From an uncultured Collinsella sp. (GTDB taxonomy: Bacteria; Actinomycetota; Coriobacteriia; Coriobacteriales; Coriobacteriaceae): DNA of 64,000 nucleotides. Made by a program: the position numbers and the translations under genes. Location: assembly GCA_902490405.1 (NCBI GenBank), contig CABUDS010000004.1, positions 1 through 64,000 on the forward strand, read 5' to 3'. Shown here piece after piece: positions 43,682 through 56,600 of the stretch (position 1 is the stretch's first letter; each line of letters starts with the position of its first letter). A model generated the notes under the pieces. That model saw only the letters and a program-made list of their open reading frames with translations. It was not told the DNA's origin and searched no databases.

Positions 43682-44231
43682 TTACGACCGCGAGAATGGA
43701 ACGGTTGCCTTTGGCGGCTTTTTGGATGCCGAGCGTCAGCGCATCCTGGCGGCTGCAACGCCTAAGCGCCGTGCGCAGATGGAGGCCGCCGAGGAGTCGC
43801 GCACGGTCTATCGCGCATGGAACGCGGTGTGCTCGGGCACGCGCGAGGGGCGGCATGTGACGGGACTGCGTTACCTGCCCGAGTCCAATGAGCTGCTGGT
43901 GTATCTCGACTCGCCCTCGTGGACGCAGGAAATGACGCTGTTGCGCGAGATCATCCGCGCGCGCATGGAGCGCGCCGGTGCGCATGTGGACGGCCTGGTG
44001 TTCAAAACCACCGCGCCCGGTCACACGCCGCCCGCCGCCAAGGAGCGCCTGCGCCCGGCGACGACCGAGCGACCGCCGGCCCCGCATGCCGACCTAAGTG
44101 AGGCCGAGCGCACCGAGATTGAGCGCCAAGTGGCGCCCATCGAAGACCAAAAACTGCGCGAGGCCCTCGAGAATGCCATGAGAGCCAGTGCCGAGTGGGC
44201 CAAGGGCGTGCAGGGCAAAAAAGAGCCTTAA
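43668..44231 (+). CDS. DUF721 (DciA-like) protein
   Basis: 187 residues from GTG 43668, overlapping recF by 14 bases. DUF721 core: AWNAVCSGTREGRHVTGLRYLPESNELLVYLDSPSWTQEMTLLREIIRARMER. DciA loads replicative helicase in bacteria lacking DnaC/DnaI; the neighbourhood dnaN-recF-DUF721-gyrB is typical of Actinobacteria. The C-terminal ~60 residues are acidic and Pro/Ala-rich. Confidence 0.85.
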   Translation: MRRANYDRENGTVAFGGFLDAERQRILAAATPKRRAQMEAAEESRTVYRAWNAVCSGTREGRHVTGLRYLPESNELLVYLDSPSWTQEMTLLREIIRARMERAGAHVDGLVFKTTAPGHTPPAAKERLRPATTERPPAPHADLSEAERTEIERQVAPIEDQKLREALENAMRASAEWAKGVQGKKEP

Positions 44232-44260
44232 ATCGCATCTGGTGGCCTTGTAGAGCCAAA

Positions 44261-44288
44261 TACCCTCGTTCCCGAGGGTATTTTTTTA
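44261..44288 (+). terminator. Terminator of the dnaA-DUF721 operon
   Basis: ATACCCTCG/CGAGGGTAT stem, loop TTCC, seven T. Confidence 0.9.
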
Positions 44289-44294
44289 CGATAA

Positions 44295-46367
<2,073 letters not shown>

Positions 46368-46378
46368 GAGGAGGTAAC

Positions 46379-49117
46379 GTGGCAGACGATATCAACAATA
46401 ACGAGGGCATGGGCGAGGCCGGCGACGCCGGCATGCCCGACGATCTGAGGCGCCTGCTTGCCCGTGCTGAGCAGGGCGAGGACGGCGATCCGGACGCCTA
46501 TAACCCCGATGCCGATGATGACGAGGAAGAGGACGACGGTGAGCTCGAGGAGAGCTTTGGCGAAGTCGATCGTGGCGCCTCGGCCGGCGAGGATATCAAC
46601 GGCGGCCAGCTCCAGATTTCGGAGTTTGGCCGCGAGATGAAGCAGTCGTTTATCGAGTATTCGATGTCGGTCATCACGGCGCGCGCCCTGCCGGACGTGC
46701 GCGACGGCTTAAAGCCGGTGCACCGCCGCATCCTGTACGCGATGAACGAGAGCGGCATCTACCCCAACCGCCCGCACAAGAAGTCGGCCTGGACGGTCGG
46801 CGAAGTTATCGGTAAGTACCACCCGCATGGCGACTTCGCGGTCTATGAGGCCATGGTCCGCCTGGCGCAGTGGTTCTCCATGCGCACGCCGCTCATCGAC
46901 GGTCACGGCAACTTCGGCAACATCGACGGCGACGGCGCGGCAGCCATGCGTTACACCGAGAGCCGCCTGGCCAAGCCCGCCATGGAACTGCTGCGTGACC
47001 TGCAGAAGGATACCGTCGACTGGCAGCCCAACTACGACGAATCGCTCGCCGAGCCCGTGGCGCTGCCCGCGCGCTTCCCCAACCTGCTGGTCAACGGCAG
47101 CCAGGGCATCGCCGTCGGCATGGCCACCAATATCGCCCCGCATAACCTCACCGAGGCGATCGAGGCAACCTGCTACCTGATCGACAACCCCGACGCCACC
47201 GTCGACGAGCTCATGCAGATCATGCCCGGTCCGGACTTCCCCACCGGCGCCATCATCATGGGCAGCGCCGGCATTAAGCAGAGCTACGAGACCGGCCGCG
47301 GCTCCATTACCGTGCGCGCCAAGGCCCACGTGGAATCCACCAAGACCGGCCGCAACCGCCTGGTCTTTACCGAGATTCCCTACATGGTCAACAAGGGCAC
47401 CCTGCAGGAGAAGATCGCCCAGCTCGTCAACGACAAGCGCATCGAGGGCATCTCGGACATGCGCGATGAGTCCAACCAGAAGGGCATCCGTCTGGTCATC
47501 GAGCTCAAGAAGGGCGTCATTCCGCAGGTCGTGCTCAACAACCTGTATAAGTACACCTCGCTGCAGACGACCTTTGGCGCCAACAACCTGGCGCTCGTCA
47601 ACGGCGTTCCCAAATGCCTGAGCCTGCGCGAGATGCTGCAGCACTACATCGATCACCAGGTCGACGTCGTCACCCGCCGCACCCGCTTCGACCTTAAGAA
47701 GGCCCAGGCCCGCGCGCATATCCTCGAGGGCTACCTGATGGCTCTCGACCATATTGACGAGGTCATCAGCATCATCCGTTCCTCGCAGACCGATTCCGAG
47801 GCCAGCAGCCGCCTGATCGAGCGCTTTGGCTTTACGCCCGAGCAGACCACAGCCATCCTCGAGATGAAGCTGCGCCGCCTGACCGGCCTGGAGCGCGACA
47901 AGATTCAGGAAGAGCTGGACGGCCTGCGCCGCGCCATCGCCTACTACGAGGACCTGCTGGCGCACGAGGAGAAGATCCTGGGCGTCATTAAGGAGGAGAT
48001 GCGCGAGATCTCCAAGAAGTTCGGCGATAAGCGCCGCACCGAGATCAGCCAGGTCGAGAAGGACCTGGACGTCGAGGACCTCATTGCCGACGAGGACATG
48101 GTCGTGACCATCACCCACACCGGCTATGTCAAGCGCATCCCGGTGGCCGCCTACCGCGCCCAGAAGCGCGGCGGCAAGGGCGTGTCGGGCGTCAACCTCA
48201 AAGAGGACGATGTCATCGACGAGATGTTCATCGCGTCCACGCACGAGTATGTGCTGTTCTTCTCGAGCAAGGGCAAGGTCTATCGCCTGAAGGTGCACGA
48301 GCTGCCGGTGGGTACGCGCCAGGCGCGCGGTACCGCGATCGTCAACCTGCTGCCCTTCGAGGAGGGCGAGAAGATCGCGAGCGTCATCAGCTGCCGCGAG
48401 TTCCCTGCCGACGAGTATCTGATGTTTGCCACCAAGAGCGGCATGGTCAAGAAGACCGTGATGAGCGCATACGACCGCAGCCGCCGCGACGGCCTGATCG
48501 CTATCAACCTGCGTGACGACGACGCGCTGCTGAACGTGCGCCGCGTGCGCGAGGGCGACAAGATTATCCTAGCCACCACCGCGGGCAAGGCAATCATGTT
48601 CTCCGAGGAGCAGGTGCGCGCCACCGGCCGCGACACCAGCGGCGTTCGCGGTATCGGCATGAAGGACGGCGTGAGCGTTCTGGGCATGGAAGTCACTAAC
48701 GGCAACGGCGATCTGTTCGTCATCACCGAGCGCGGCTACGGCAAACGCACGCCGGTCGCGGACTACCCGGAGCAGAATCGCGGCGGCCAGGGCGTCTACA
48801 CCATCCAAATGACCGAGCGTAAGGGTAACCTCGCGGCCATGAAGACGGTGGGCCCGCAGCACGAGCTGTTCATCGTGACGGAGGGCGCGACGGTCATTCG
48901 CGTCAAGACCGACGAGATCAGCCAGACCGGCCGCGCCACCCAGGGCGTCAAGATGATGACCGTCGACGACAACGACCGCATCTGCGCCGTAGCCCGCATG
49001 ACGGCCGCCAAGGAGAAGCCCGAAGGCGAAGGCGCCGAGGCCGCAACCGACGCCGAAGAGGCCCCAGTCGACCTAGGCGACGGCAACGACATGCCAGAGG
49101 ATCTCCTAGACGAGTAA
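46379..49117 (+). CDS. gyrA: DNA gyrase subunit A with acidic N-terminal extension and Phe at the Ser83 site
   Basis: 912 residues from GTG 46379 after GGAGG. An acidic extension of ~70 residues (repeats of DDEEEDD type) precedes the winged-helix domain, so the active tyrosine in MRYTESRL is near 192 (Tyr122 in E. coli). The quinolone-resistance region reads [12 protein letters not shown]: Phe153 corresponds to E. coli Ser83 and Glu157 to Asp87. The GyrA-box is AQKRGGKG and the C-terminal beta-pinwheel is complete. Introduces negative supercoils with GyrB. Confidence 0.97.
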   Translation: MADDINNNEGMGEAGDAGMPDDLRRLLARAEQGEDGDPDAYNPDADDDEEEDDGELEESFGEVDRGASAGEDINGGQLQISEFGREMKQSFIEYSMSVITARALPDVRDGLKPVHRRILYAMNESGIYPNRPHKKSAWTVGEVIGKYHPHGDFAVYEAMVRLAQWFSMRTPLIDGHGNFGNIDGDGAAAMRYTESRLAKPAMELLRDLQKDTVDWQPNYDESLAEPVALPARFPNLLVNGSQGIAVGMATNIAPHNLTEAIEATCYLIDNPDATVDELMQIMPGPDFPTGAIIMGSAGIKQSYETGRGSITVRAKAHVESTKTGRNRLVFTEIPYMVNKGTLQEKIAQLVNDKRIEGISDMRDESNQKGIRLVIELKKGVIPQVVLNNLYKYTSLQTTFGANNLALVNGVPKCLSLREMLQHYIDHQVDVVTRRTRFDLKKAQARAHILEGYLMALDHIDEVISIIRSSQTDSEASSRLIERFGFTPEQTTAILEMKLRRLTGLERDKIQEELDGLRRAIAYYEDLLAHEEKILGVIKEEMREISKKFGDKRRTEISQVEKDLDVEDLIADEDMVVTITHTGYVKRIPVAAYRAQKRGGKGVSGVNLKEDDVIDEMFIASTHEYVLFFSSKGKVYRLKVHELPVGTRQARGTAIVNLLPFEEGEKIASVISCREFPADEYLMFATKSGMVKKTVMSAYDRSRRDGLIAINLRDDDALLNVRRVREGDKIILATTAGKAIMFSEEQVRATGRDTSGVRGIGMKDGVSVLGMEVTNGNGDLFVITERGYGKRTPVADYPEQNRGGQGVYTIQMTERKGNLAAMKTVGPQHELFIVTEGATVIRVKTDEISQTGRATQGVKMMTVDDNDRICAVARMTAAKEKPEGEGAEAATDAEEAPVDLGDGNDMPEDLLDE

Positions 49118-49157
49118 GAGGCCCTAGCTGGTAGAAAATATCAGACCCCATATATCG

Positions 49158-49191
49158 GCGGTCGGCGCACCTGCGCGCCGACCGCTTTTTT
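49158..49191 (+). terminator. Terminator of gyrBA
   Basis: Eleven-base stem GCGGTCGGCGC/GCGCCGACCGC with loop ACCTGC, then TTTTTT. Confidence 0.92.
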
Positions 49192-49368
49192 GAAAACCTT
49201 GGGACCCCATGGTCGCCGGGCTGACGAGATGGTTTTGGTTTGTCGCGAGTTCCGCACGCAAAGAAGGCCACTTAATGTGGCCTTCGTCTTGCGCAGGACT
49301 GTCCGAGCAGCAAACCAAAACCATCTCGTCAGCCCGGCGACCACCCCTCCCAAAGATTTTCAAAAAAG
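49185..49368. repeat. Long inverted repeat (58-nt arms, perfect 33-bp inner part)
   Basis: Arms at 49185-49242 and 49311-49368. The inner 33 bases (49210-49242 with 49311-49343) are exact inverted copies; the outer ends share CTTTTTTGAAAA with a diverged stretch between. The 68-base centre contains its own hairpin GAAGGCCAC/GTGGCCTTC. The left arm begins on the T-run of the gyrA terminator. No coding frame. Resembles a MITE-like or repetitive extragenic element. Confidence 0.8.
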
Positions 49369-49415
49369 TTGTTGACGTGCGCGTAACGACTCGTCTAATA
49401 TATCCCTTGCGCGAT

Positions 49416-49492
49416 GGACCTGTAGCTCAGTTGGTTAGAGCGTCCGGCTGATAACCGGGAGGTCACAAGTTCGAATCTTGTCAGGTCCACCA
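49416..49492 (+). tRNA. tRNA-Ile (anticodon GAT), copy 1
   Basis: 77 bases including encoded CCA; acceptor GGACCTG/CAGGTCC, anticodon loop CTGATAA, T arm with GTTCGAATC. Identical to copy 2 at 49640-49716. Confidence 0.97.
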
Positions 49493-49503
49493 CTTTCTTT
49501 CGC

Positions 49504-49548
49504 AATAAACACCCCAGCGAGAGCCGAGTCGCCGCTGGGGTGTTTATT
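49504..49548. terminator. Strong hairpin between tRNA-Ile copy 1 and tRNA-Ala
   Basis: A 16-bp perfect stem AATAAACACCCCAGCG/CGCTGGGGTGTTTATT with a 13-base loop. U-rich ends on both sides make it a likely bidirectional terminator, so the first tRNA is probably transcribed apart from the next two. Confidence 0.75.
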
Positions 49549-49559
49549 ACTGTCTCCGT

Positions 49560-49635
49560 GGGGGTTTAGCTCAGCTGGGAGAGCGCGGGCTTTGCAAGCC
49601 TGAGGTCAGGGGTTCGATCCCCCTAACCTCCACCA
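49560..49635 (+). tRNA. tRNA-Ala (anticodon TGC)
   Basis: 76 bases with CCA; acceptor GGGGGTT/AACCTCC with one G-U pair, anticodon loop TTTGCAA, T arm GGTTCGATCCC. Confidence 0.97.
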
Positions 49636-49639
49636 TGAT

Positions 49640-49716
49640 GGACCTGTAGCTCAGTTGGTTAGAGCGTCCGGCTGATAACCGGGAGGTCACAAGTTCGAAT
49701 CTTGTCAGGTCCACCA
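49640..49716 (+). tRNA. tRNA-Ile (anticodon GAT), copy 2
   Basis: Same sequence as 49416-49492, four bases after tRNA-Ala. No rRNA genes flank the cluster, though Ile-Ala pairs usually sit in rRNA spacers. Confidence 0.97.
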
Positions 49717-49731
49717 TCAAAACTGTGAAGA

Positions 49732-49759
49732 GCCTCGAGGGTTTCCTCGGGGCTTTTTT
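49732..49759 (+). terminator. Terminator of the tRNA-Ala/tRNA-Ile transcript
   Basis: GCCTCGAGG/CCTCGGGGC stem with loop GTTT and TTTTTT. Confidence 0.88.
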
Positions 49760-49898
49760 CTTACCTGCTGGAGTAGTCAAAAGAGCCCCGTCCCAAAAAG
49801 ACTACTTTGATTTTGTGTGCTGTGCGAAAGTTTGGGTAGTATAGCTATTCAATGCGGCGGGCTGCCGCGTGTTAACCGCTACGTACCGGAGGTGTTCC

Positions 49899-50399
49899 AT
49901 GGTTCGTGTCGACATAGAGACCATCGTCATGGCCGCCGGTCCCGTGCCATCGCTTATCGTGCTTCGCGAGCGCTGCAGCAAATCGGACTCGCCCGCGCCG
50001 CTGCGTTCCCTTTCCATTCAGACTGGTTCGTTTGAAGCTGCTGCCATCAGCCGCGGCATCGATAGCGGTCGCGCCGAGCGCCCGATTACCCATGACCTGT
50101 TGCTCGATACCGTTGACGCCTTGGGCGCCAAACTCGAGCGCATCGAGATCGTTCGCGCCGAGCTGCCGGTGTTTTACGCGACGATTGTCGTACTGGCCGA
50201 TGGTGACGAGCGCAAGATCGATGCCCGCCCCAGCGATGCCATCGCCCTTGCCGTGCGCAGCAATGCTCCCATGTTTGTGGAGGACGACATCATGAATCGC
50301 CTGGGCACTGTTTCCACCCACGCCGAGGAAGTCGACGACGAGCAGGAGTTCGAGAAGTTCGACGAGTTCGTCCATACGCTCTCCCCCGATGACTTCTAA
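49899..50399 (+). CDS. Bifunctional nuclease family protein (DUF151)
   Basis: 166 residues from ATG 49899 after GGAGGTG. The DUF151 core is clear: LSIQTGSFEAAAISRGIDSGRAERPITHDLLLDTVDALGAKLERIEIV, then DARPSDAIALAVRSNAPMFVEDDI. Characterised relatives degrade nucleic acids; the bacterial role is uncertain. An acidic tail (EEVDDEQEFEKFDEF) follows. Confidence 0.9.
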   Translation: MVRVDIETIVMAAGPVPSLIVLRERCSKSDSPAPLRSLSIQTGSFEAAAISRGIDSGRAERPITHDLLLDTVDALGAKLERIEIVRAELPVFYATIVVLADGDERKIDARPSDAIALAVRSNAPMFVEDDIMNRLGTVSTHAEEVDDEQEFEKFDEFVHTLSPDDF

Positions 50400-50429
50400 A
50401 TGTCTGGCACGCGAGCGGAGAGGTCGCTG

Positions 50430-50786
50430 ATGGGTACCCGCGTATCGGCTGAAGCGGCGGCCATTGCGCGCGAGGCCCAGATGCGCTCGGAGGCTTCTGA
50501 GGCGGCTCGCATTGCCTATGTGACGCAGGCCCGCACGCTTCGCGAGCGCCGCGGCTCGTTTATCAAGATGGTTGTCGTCTCCGCCCTTGTCGCGGCAATC
50601 TGCTCGCGCCTTCGTGGTACAGTTGGTGCGCTTGGGTTTTCGATTTCAACAGGCTTGGTAATCTGGGGTGTGGTCGATGCAGTAATGCTGACCAACCAGA
50701 TCAAGGTACTCGACAAGCGCGCGATGGATATGATGCGCGCCCGCGACGCTGCCGCCAAGATTGCTGCCGAGGCACAAGAACTGTAA
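50430..50786 (+). CDS. Small two-helix membrane protein, unknown function
   Basis: 118 residues from ATG 50430, six bases after GAGAGG; an ATG at 50400 directly after the DUF151 stop is an alternative. A charged helical N-terminus (~45 residues), two membrane helices (KMVVVSALVAAICSRL, LGFSISTGLVIWGVVDAVML) and a helical C-terminus. Same strand as DUF151 and probably in its operon. Confidence 0.65.
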   Translation: MGTRVSAEAAAIAREAQMRSEASEAARIAYVTQARTLRERRGSFIKMVVVSALVAAICSRLRGTVGALGFSISTGLVIWGVVDAVMLTNQIKVLDKRAMDMMRARDAAAKIAAEAQEL

Positions 50787-50816
50787 CGACGCCGGACTCG
50801 ATGGGAAGGTCTAAAG

Positions 50817-51266
50817 ATGGCACAGGATATGCAGGACGCCGGTAACGTCTCCGCCGAGCTCGACGCCATGGTGTGTGACCTGATTGGTGCGTTCTTGGAC
50901 GACCTTGCCGCCGGCGAGAATCCGGGCGTAGTTGTGGCGATCGAGGACGCTGCTTCCAACCGATATCTGGCGGCGCTCGATGAGGACGGCGAAGAGGCGT
51001 GCCTCGAGGCGGCCACCAACTTTATCTCCGAGCACAAGATGGGTCTTAAGGACGAGGGCCTGGGCCGCATCGCCCGCTATGCCATCGGCTACACCGGTTG
51101 TGTCGAGATTGACGGCGGCTATCACGATGCTCTGCTCGTGAGCTTCTTCGAAACCACGCTCGAGAGCGGTTTTTCGGCATATGTGCTGTATGAGGGCATG
51201 GGCGCCGGCGATGGTTTTATGTGGAGCGACCCTGAACCTGCAGGTGAGGAAACCCCTCTTATCTAA
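50817..51266 (+). CDS. Conserved hypothetical acidic protein
   Basis: 149 residues, soluble, acidic, no motif I recognise. The preceding GGAAGG supports the start. Codon use is normal for the region, so it is a real gene. It lies between the small membrane gene and typA. Confidence 0.65.
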   Translation: MAQDMQDAGNVSAELDAMVCDLIGAFLDDLAAGENPGVVVAIEDAASNRYLAALDEDGEEACLEAATNFISEHKMGLKDEGLGRIARYAIGYTGCVEIDGGYHDALLVSFFETTLESGFSAYVLYEGMGAGDGFMWSDPEPAGEETPLI

Positions 51267-51383
51267 AATCGCTAAAATAAACGAGTTTTCGGTAAAAGGC
51301 TCAATATTCCCGCTGAGCGTTGTGTTGCTGGGCGGGTCGCATACGCGTGCCGTTTGTATATAGATAGAAGATAGGGGAACTAC

Positions 51384-53222
<1,839 letters not shown>

Positions 53223-53250
53223 GCGCTGGGCTTTATAGCGTCTAACAAGA

Positions 53251-53285
53251 AAGGGCGTCGACCGCAATGGTCGGCGCCCTTTTTG
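53251..53285 (+). terminator. Terminator of typA
   Basis: AAAGGGCG.CGACC pairs with GGTCG.CGCCCTTT around GCAAT, then TTTTT. Confidence 0.88.
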
Positions 53286-53648
53286 GTGCAAGGGGGACAG
53301 GTTCGCCTACACCACGGTGGGGGCGGCTATCCCCTCCGATCGGCTTTCTGGTCAAAGGTAAGTTGTTTAAATATATACATAATTTCACTGAATATAGCCG
53401 GTATGATACAAAACTGTTAACAGGTAAATATCAACTGGTATTAAATTAAAAGACCTCTTTACCTGCGGTTTACATGACTGGTATCTATATTGTATGTTAT
53501 GCATTGTGGCATAGACGAACCGTCTTAGAAGTTGCTCCCCAGTGGGTTCTTGCAATGCGCTAGGTAGGTTCTCGTTGATGTTGGGGTTTGTGTTCGGTCC
53601 GACGATTCGCCGTATTCCACAACGTGTTGTAGGAATTAGGGGACAACT
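53286..53648. other. AT-rich leader region of the pilus-like cluster
   Basis: About 360 bases, no gene. Unlike its GC-rich surroundings, 53350-53500 is very AT-rich. An 8-base direct repeat ACTGGTAT at 53434-53441 and 53477-53484 may be a regulator site. A possible promoter is TTTACA (53469-53474) with TATGTT (53493-53498), leaving a ~145-base leader. A GGGACAGG word at ~53292 recurs elsewhere in the window. Confidence 0.45.
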
Positions 53649-56600
53649 ATGGACGCACACCGCTCACGGTCGCTGGGTATGGCGGCCCTGATCTTCATTT
53701 TGATTAGCCTCACCGCCGCAGTTTTTCACGGTGCAGCCCCCGTGCGCGCCGAGGATGCGACGACGCCGACGCCGATTGTGATCAACGGCGATACGGCAAC
53801 GGTTGAGGTCAAGCTGTATACCGATGAGAACCATAATAAGCCTTTGGGTGATACTGCCGTAACGTCTACTTCGAAGCTCTACGGAGCTTTCTCGGCACGG
53901 TTCATAAGTGATAAGGCGCCTACGCCTCGGAACTACATCGCTGTCTACGAGCTCCCCGATACCATAGTCGTTGACAAAAACGCCGGTGGCGACCTCATGG
54001 AGGGTCCGGAGGCTACTGCCGAAAAGGCTGGTACGTGGGAGATCAAGGACAATAAGGTCATTTTTACGTTTGACAAGAGCTGGCTCGACAAAAACCCTGC
54101 GGAAATTTTTGTCGGAGCCAATTTTTCATTTGAGTTAGCAAATAAGAACGCTGGCTCGGGCAGCAGTACACCTATCAAGTTCCCCGGTGCGGGATCAATC
54201 AATATTCCAACTACGGATGGCGCCGTCAAAGGGGAGAAATCAGGAGCCTTCTCCCAGGGCGCCGATGGCGTGGCCAAAGTTACGTGGACCGTCAAGCTTA
54301 CCGTCGAATCGTATGCAACGAATGTCAAGTTGACCGATACGCTGGGCGCTAACTTCGACTTTGTGGACGGCAGCTTCACGCTCGATGGCAAGAAGCTCGG
54401 TCCGCAGCCGACGGTCGACGGTCAGACTGTGACCATCGACAATCTGGGCAACCTTTCCCAGGGGAAGCACACGATTACGTATGAGACGGTGCTGAAGAGC
54501 GGTGTTTCCGCGGGTAACGGCGAGTTTGTCGACGAGCAGGACGCATCCAAGAACACGGCAACGTGGGAGTGGGGCAGCTCGAGCGATCGCCAAAACGGCT
54601 CTGTGACTGTTGCTCCCAGCAAGTTTCGCTATGACATGATCAAGAAGTCTGACGGTTCGGGCTCGCCCTCCGATATCTCGTGGACTGTCGCACTCAATCA
54701 AGGCGAACTCAAAGTTGATATGAGCGGCTATATGTTCACTGACCGTCTGGATGATAAGCAAACGTATACAGGGGGCTACACGGTTTACAAGGGCAGCTCC
54801 GGGTCGGAGGTTCTTGCGACCGGCGCGCTCGATCCGTCGCAGAACTCGTTTTCTTACACGTTCCCGACCGACCTTGCCGACAAGCGCGCCACCTATCGTA
54901 TCGTCTATCACACCAAGATGAACGACACGAGCTCGTACGACACCGTGCGCAATAACGCGACCATCGAGCGCGAGGGTTCCGTTTCCGGCGCCAGCGAAGG
55001 TCAGTTCACGCCGCAGCTGGTCGGTACGCCGATCACTAAGAGGCTCGTGAGCTCCGATGAAGCCGCGACGACGGGTAGAGCGACGTGGGAGACGCGTGTC
55101 GCGCTTAAGGCTATTGTCAATGCGGCCAATCCTGGTTTGGTGACGGTGAAGGATACGTTTCAGTCGGCGTGGAAGCAAGAACTTGGTGTTGATGTCAAGT
55201 CAATAAAGATCAAGATCGGTGAAACCGATCTGTCTCCAGATGTCGATTGGAAGCTAACTAAAAATGAACTTGTAGATACTCAGGCTAATAAGGTCGTATC
55301 GGAGAATGGTAACAAAAGAAACTTCGACCTTGATATCTATGTTAACGACAAGGTGAAGGCCGCCCTCAAGAGCGAGGACTACGCCGTCATCACCTATACC
55401 ACCACGTCCGAAGCACTATCGGGCTGGTACTCGAACTTCGCATCGGTTACGGTGCCGGGGCAGAACGGTGGTTGGCCGTACTACACCGATAGTCCAATGT
55501 ATGTTGTCAACAAGGAAACGACGCCCGCGGTCGAGAAGCCGAAAGCTGAGGCGAAGGTGTCTTGGAAGGAGGGCTTCGAATGGAGCGCCGTCGACGGCTC
55601 GGACGAGAAGGGCGCATGGATTGTTGAGTGGACGGTGTACGCGAACCGTAACAAGAGCGACGCCGGAGAATATTATGGAGCCGGAAAACTCTACGGTAAA
55701 TCGCTGAATATCGTTGACAGCCTTCCGGACGGCATGAGCTATGTTGCGGGTTCCGCCACGTACACGCTCGTGCAAAACCCCTACGATCAGCATACGGGGC
55801 TTCATCGCGGAAGCGAGGCCAAGGAGGTCGTTACGGGTCAGACGCTTGCCGCCGGCAACGTTAGCGGCAGGGGCAACACGGTCACTTTCTCCATCCCCAC
55901 GACTAAGCTTGGAAGCTATGCCGGCTACGCGAAACTCACATACAAAACGGCGGTCAAGCGCGACGAACTCGATGTTTCTAAGAATGAGGTGATGTTTACC
56001 AACTCCGCATGCGCTAAGTCGGGAGATAAAGAGTTCGACTTCGGTAGCGGTGCCGTCACCATCAAGAACAACGTCATCAAAAAGACCGGTGAGCAGGTCA
56101 GTAGTAGCAATCGAATAAAGTACACCATTCTTGTTAACGAATCTGCTGTTGCCCTTAAGAGTGGCACTGACTTCCTTGAGCTCGTCGATACCATGGATGC
56201 CAAGTGCACGCTGGTGCCGTCGACGCTTAAGGTCTATGAGCGGGTGAATGGCGCCTGGTCACCGCTGACTGATAAGGACTATTCGTCGAAGATGGAGCAA
56301 GTCAATGATGAATCTGGCTCGCGTACGAAGTTGACTCTTGAGGTGCCCGACGAGAAATACCTCAAGGTCGAGTACGAGGTTATCCCGACCGGAAACCCCG
56401 GTGAAGAGGTGTCTCTTTCCAATACCGCCAAGCTTACGGGTGTGACGGAAGGCACAGCGATTGACGAGCGAATATGGACCATCCAGAACGCTTCCGCTAG
56501 TGCGGGTGGCAATGGTTACGGCATCACGATGACCAAGTACGACGCCCAGCAGGTCGGTGCTACGCTCAAAGGGGCGGAGTTCATGCTCTACAGCGTGGAT

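Noticed and set aside
46709..48298. 529-codon frame antisense to gyrA
   Set aside because: Shadow of gyrA, no ribosome site or domain.
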